From the NCBI GenBank assembly GCA_947579665.1, contig OX388343.1, positions 98,151,657 through 98,215,656 on the forward strand: a stretch of 64,000 nt of DNA. Reading direction: 5' to 3'. A model generated the notes under the pieces. The model did not search any database. It saw only the letters and a list, made by a program, of their open reading frames with translations, and was not told where the DNA came from. This document shows, piece after piece, positions 59,790 to 64,000 of the stretch (positions are counted from its first letter, which is position 1; every line of letters starts with the position of its first letter). A program made the position numbers and the translations under genes. This DNA comes from Sympetrum striolatum. Lineage: Eukaryota > Arthropoda > Insecta > Odonata > Libellulidae.

Positions 59790-60815
59790 ACCCTGCAAGT
59801 CGCCTTTTGGCATGTGGAAGGGGGTGCAGGCACCTTGTACTCAATTTTCCTAATCGATTGCTATCGCGTATCGTTAGTGAAAAAAAAGATTTCTTGAAGC
59901 GAATCGTTCTAGAACTCCATTATGAAATTTTACTTAGCACGAGGAAACCTTAAACCCAAGGTTAAACAAGGAGTGAAAAATTGTGGCATGACTGGGACTC
60001 GAACCCAGGTCTCCCACTTTCCGGGCAGTTGTTCTAACCACTAAACTACCATGCTACCACAATTCAATTTAGAACAACTGCCCGGAAAGTGGGAGACCTG
60101 GGTCCGAGTCCCAGTCATGCCACAATTTTTCACTCCTTGTTTAACCTTGCGTTCTAGAATCTATTTTCCTAATCTTCCTTGCAGTATCAGAAGAGACCAA
60201 TATAACAGGGGGGTCGCATTATGTCGGTTACATCATCTGAGAACGTAATTTCTCTGAACTCTAGTAAATGCATCCTTTGAATTTTTCTTCTATCTTCTAA
60301 TGATTCCCATCCCGCGTCCTGTAACATCTGAGTAACACTCGCTGTTTTGTCGTAGCAATTCTTTACAAAATATATCGCCTTTCGTTGCCCTTTTTTTAAA
60401 TCCCGAATTTGACATTTTTCGGCAGGTTCACATACACTACATGTATACTCAAGTTGAGGCCTAACTAACGCTAAGTAACATCGCTCGCGAACTTTTTCTT
60501 CGCTCCTACCGACTATTCTTTTAACGAAGCCGAGTTTCGTAAGTGCTTTTCCACATATATTTCGGATGTGGGCACTCCATGATAGTGGAGTGCCATCCAT
60601 TATCAAGTAACTCCATTCGTTGGAGTTAGTCCAAGATACTTCACCGATTCTACTGTCATTAGGTTTACCCCACAAGGGGAGAATAATCATTTATTATAAA
60701 TTTTATTTCGAAGAAGTTAACTTCTATATTTAGCTCTAATTGCCAATCATCGCACCATTTCATAATTCTACCTAAATCGTTCGAAAGTATTAATGTGTTC
60801 TCTAAACTCTATATT
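59790..60815 (-). pseudogene. LINE (CR1/Jockey-like) ORF2 C-terminal half, split by a SINE
   Basis: Minus strand from 60815 reads NTLILSNDLGRIMKWCDDWQ and LELN. A frame change follows, then PLSWSAHIRNICGKALTKLG, RERCYLALVRPQLEYTCSVC, MLQDAGWESLEDRRKIQRMH and DIMRPPCYIG. After the SINE insertion the RFKxxFF-type tail resumes at 59904 and runs to the HPLPHAKRRL-like end. Stops and shifts make it inactive. It is homologous to 39885-40130. Confidence 0.85.
59905..60159 (-). mobile_element. Foldback tRNA-SINE with 10-bp target duplication
   Basis: CGTTCTAGAA flanks the insertion at 59905-59914 and 60150-60159. Inside (59915-60149), arms 59957-60037 and 60069-60149 are reverse complements, 81 bp long with one mismatch by eye. 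On the minus strand the left part is a tRNA-like head: GCATG ends pair with CATGC, A box TAGTTTAGTGG, B box GGTTCGAGTCC. The other arm carries GGTCCGAGTCC, a broken B box. The body reads CACTCCTTGTTTAACC. Confidence 0.85.
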
Positions 60816-61210
60816 TCCCTAGGAGAAATTTCCCATTCTGCTTACCCTTCAGCGATTTGAAAGGCGTCAAAGAAGAAAAGCACTTTTTTTATAAATCTTA
60901 TAACTATAATCTGTTTGATTACATCTTAGCTCTCTTATACGGATTTTAATGGACAGATTTTAATGGCAATCTACTTATACATTCCTGAGAAATCGAGACT
61001 AGAGGACGTCCCTTTTAAATCTGGGTTTCAGAAGTTTTCTTAATAGACAGTCCTTGACTTATGACTGCTTTGTTCGTCACCATGAGGTGAAATTATTTAG
61101 TGTCGAAGTGTAGTTCAAGTGCAATTCAAACTTTTTATTTTTATGCCGGACGGTACCAGCCACTATTTGCGTCCCGTGAGCATTTCTGCGAACTTAATTT
61201 GACATCCTAT
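60816..61210. other. Unassigned stretch
   Basis: Nothing supported. Confidence 0.3.
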
Positions 61211-61390
61211 GGCACGGTGCACACTTGCATTTTCCAGACGCGTTTGTCGGAAACCAACTCAGTCTCATCGCGTAAACGTATATGTGTCGACGCAAGTTTG
61301 TGTGCATCGCCCAATCTAAACAACCCCTGACCGCAACAGCGTCAACACTGCGTTAACGCGCATCAGAAAAACCCAAGTGTGCATCGGACC
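61211..61390. mobile_element. Harbinger-like MITE, ~180 bp
   Basis: Left end GGCACGGTGCACACTTGCAT and right end in reverse GGTCCGATGCACACTTGGGT form imperfect terminal inverted repeats, continuing with TTTTNCNGANGCG. GC-richer than its flanks. The target duplication is not clear. Confidence 0.5.
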
Positions 61391-62344
61391 TAAGATGCAG
61401 CGTTTATCGAATGGCATTAAGGAGCACCTCCATGTTTTTCGAGAAGATGAAGATGCGATGTGTAAACCGTCTGCAGAGGCTATTCCTTCATTTTAAAGAA
61501 ATGTCTGATTCTTAAAAACGGAATAAAGTTAAACTCAACCAATTTCATTGTCATCATCATTTCTCAGTTTATAAACAAAATACTTGCTAGTGGTTCCGCA
61601 ACTTATTCTTCGAGATGCAAGGAATAGGTAGCGAAATTAGATTTGGGAGCCGCTCTGAATACTCGGTAAGATCGCAGTTTACCGTCCTCATCTTTACTCA
61701 TGAAAGAGTCTAACAATATTTTCGCTTTACTAACAAACACAAAAACAAGAGCCAAATAATCCAAGCCAATGACTGGATTCGAGAGGGTGTTAGCATAGCA
61801 CTCGAGTGTCATAGACGAGCCCGTAACATAAGGGTCAGATAAAATTGCCATATTTATCAATGACAATTTCACCGACCATATTCTAGATCAATACAGAGAA
61901 TAGAAGCATCGCCATAAGTTATTTTACGCTTAAAACTAAAATACGGACACATTTCATTAAAATGTAAAATTTTCTTAATGCTACGTTCATTCTGTGTAGT
62001 AGATGTATCAAATCCCTATCTTAAATTGCCTTCACATAAGTATTTTATGTGATTAGCAAGAATATAACATGAAAGAGGCTGATCGTTGGACTTCATATTA
62101 CCAAAAAGACAGCGAAACTGGATTCGGGGATTCTATGGCGCCGAGCCGGACCACGCAGCGCTTACGAAAACTCCACCGCAATCCCAGGGTACTATGTGAA
62201 TTGACACAGTTTCTTCAGACTCCATATTTAAAAGACTTGTAGATTGAGGTGGCATAAGACATTTGATAGTCAATAGCCGTTTACCTAGTTGTTTTACTGA
62301 TTCTATCTCGAAATCTGGTCGAAAATCGTGTCCGCCTTTTTGTT
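61391..62344. other. Stretch with two unrecognised minus-strand frames
   Basis: Frames at 61603-61872 and 62133-62366 look moderately protein-like but match no family I know and have no clear splice or start context. Confidence 0.25.
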
Positions 62345-63010
62345 GCTTCCTCCAAAACTCCTCCAAAAACCTCCCCCAGGCAATACATTACATTATACAT
62401 CAACATGAATAACAGATCATACTACAGGACATCATATTACAGCATTAAAATATGAAATATTAAAAATTACAAATAGATTTGAGATTATTTTAAGTTTTTT
62501 TACATTTTTTGGCACCGGAAAGAATTTCTCCAGGTAACTAAATAGGGGAATCAGAGAGTGCACTCCCTATTAACGAATTGATATTTCGCTATGTCCGTCT
62601 TCTGTTCGCGTTCTTTGATTTTTAAGCTATGATTGCCACGTTCGATATAGCTAGGAAGCTTACCCTAACTTCCAGTTCGCTCCAGACCTCTGCGGAATTC
62701 CATGCTTTGTACATCCCGGCTAATCTAAAGACTTTCCTTTTCAACTCAAATGATTCCCATTTCAAATGAGCTAGCATTTTCGTTCTTTTTCCGCTTTTTT
62801 TGTTTACCGACTACGTACCAGGCCGCCTTTCTTTACACCCTTCCGAGTTACTTAATAAGGCCTGTTTCGTAGGAATCCCATACACTCGTTACGTATTCGA
62901 TAATCGGCCTGACAAGAGATTTGTACGCTCTCTCCCTGACACCTTTCCCGCTCCCTTTTAGGCTCCTTATTACAAAATGGAGATTCTTATATGTCTTAGC
63001 GACTTAGCGT
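62345..63010 (-). pseudogene. LINE 3' end, family 1, second copy, heavily decayed
   Basis: Nucleotide landmarks match 51480-52220: CCTCCAAAAACCTCCC, TTTCGCTATGTC, TTGTACATCCCGGCTAATCTAAA and GATTCCCATTTCAAATG. Further upstream on the minus strand RERAYKSLVRPIIEYV and QRKAA can be read. Many stops. Confidence 0.75.
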
Positions 63011-63210
63011 GCCTTCCTCATAAATCATGAGCAAATACTCATCTTTGAACACGAAAACTTCAACGAATCGAACAGTTCCAATTCCATTTTCTCTCGAAAG
63101 TCTGAATCAAAGAACTTGAATGTTTCAGCGTGAATCCGAGACTCATTTCTGGGAAAATTTTCTCAAGTTTGACGCTGGAAAATATTCAAAAACAACAAAA
63201 GCAAATAAAA

Positions 63211-64000
63211 AATCTGATGTGGCCAACACGTGACTTACTTCATATTTATTGAAAACAGAAGCCTATGCCGTTCATTTATAAATAACTCCAAAACAATGAG
63301 TGCTACAGAAAAATGTTTCAAACAAAAGTTGTAGTAAAATACATTATCTATAACTTTTGTACAAATTGTATATAAATACATCACATTCTGTCTGAGATAT
63401 TTAAGAAAAACTACAATTTTTGGATAAAAATTTACTTACAGTTAGCGAGTACTCACTAATAACACCTAAACAATCAGTGTTACGAAAAAATGTTTCAAAC
63501 AAAAGTTGTAGAAAAGTACATGACCTATAACTTTTATATTTTACTGTATATACCTACATTGCATTCTGACAGAGATATGTATGAAAAATTTCCATTTCTG
63601 CATAAACAACAACTTCCGGTTAACCATTATTTAAGAATAACTCCTAAACAATCAGTGTTACGAAGAAATGTTTCAAACAAACGGTGTAATAATGTACATT
63701 ATCTATAACTTTTGTAAATAATTGTATATACCTACATTGCATTCTAACAGAGATATTTAAGAGACAAAATTTTGTTCCGGATAAACCACAACTTCCGGGT
63801 AAGCGATATTCATCAAAAACTAATCAACTCTTGGCATTGAAAGGAAAATACTAAATATGAATTTTAAAGATGATCGGATAATTAATTTTTAAGAGCGCCC
63901 ACAAACGTTTTTACCACAGACAGAAAAACAGACATGTTCGGGAAAATAGCGAAAACGAACTCTATGGCCCCCAAAACATCTATTTCCGTTGAAATCTGAA
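63211..64000. repeat. Non-coding dispersed repeat, copy 3, cut by the window edge
   Basis: Same orientation as copy 2: AAAATCTGATGTGGCCAACA at the start, then several units with CAAAAGTTGTAG and GACAGAGATAT. It is longer than the other copies because it has at least one extra internal unit (about 63300-63480). Confidence 0.8.

Noticed and set aside
59985..60054. Functional tRNA gene on the minus strand
   Set aside because: Acceptor and T-arm pair, but the anticodon stem is weak, position 33 is not U, and the sequence is part of a SINE with a body and target duplication.
61603..62366. Two minus-strand frames as host exons
   Set aside because: Moderately protein-like but without homology I recognise or clear splice sites; kept only as an unassigned stretch.

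Overview
This is an intron-bearing, AT-rich animal genome segment, most likely from an arthropod and probably an insect. The reasons are a spliced tetraspanin gene with short exons and GT/AG introns, and a dense mix of Penelope-like, CR1/Jockey-like and RTE-like retroelements, tRNA-derived SINEs, Helitrons, pogo/Tigger, P-element-like, hAT, Harbinger-like and piggyBac-like remnants. There are no bacterial-style operons. Most long open frames are chance frames in AT-rich repeats. Taxonomy below arthropod is not claimed.

Layout. 1-8094 is satellite DNA with monomers of about 163 bp and higher-order duplications. 8095-11530 holds unique AT-rich DNA and one copy (A) of a roughly 1.13 kb element built from six tandem modules, each carrying a tRNA-type B box. 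11530-14670 is bounded by inverted repeats and contains a decayed RTE-like LINE, a tRNA SINE and a non-coding repeat. 14839-15002 is a long perfect-like hairpin, followed by a possible exon and a dead Tigger transposon (15256-16625). 17725-20885 holds two inverted copies of a second DDE transposon. 21917-25364 holds three more copies (B, C, D) of the B-box element. 26290-29740 holds a SINE and a foldback in otherwise empty DNA. 29748-34676 is bounded by a perfect 20-bp terminal inverted repeat containing TTAA. 35241-38444 is a broken P-element/THAP9-type transposase gene with its introns. 38666-39212 is a hAT MITE with target duplications. 39269-44522 holds a small poly-C element, a LINE tail and a tandem run of Helitrons. 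46475-48289 is a Penelope-like insertion with a 14-bp target duplication, an inverted 3' end and two hammerhead ribozymes. A second hammerhead lies at 49096-49139.

The one clear host gene is the tetraspanin (49671-57390, + strand, five phase-0 exons, 277 aa). Its 4.4-kb first intron has taken in a LINE tail, a piggyBac-like MITE, a transposase fragment and a Helitron remnant. Downstream (58093-63010) are a 52-bp-arm palindrome with a hammerhead-like loop, a LINE interrupted by a foldback SINE with a 10-bp target duplication, a small Harbinger-like MITE and another LINE tail. The window ends inside a third copy of a non-coding repeat also seen at 13.6 and 45.7 kb.

The observations most worth following are the six-fold B-box element (24 sites over four copies, with an apparent empty site present in the same window) and the three separate self-cleaving-ribozyme-type motifs, each set in a palindromic context.
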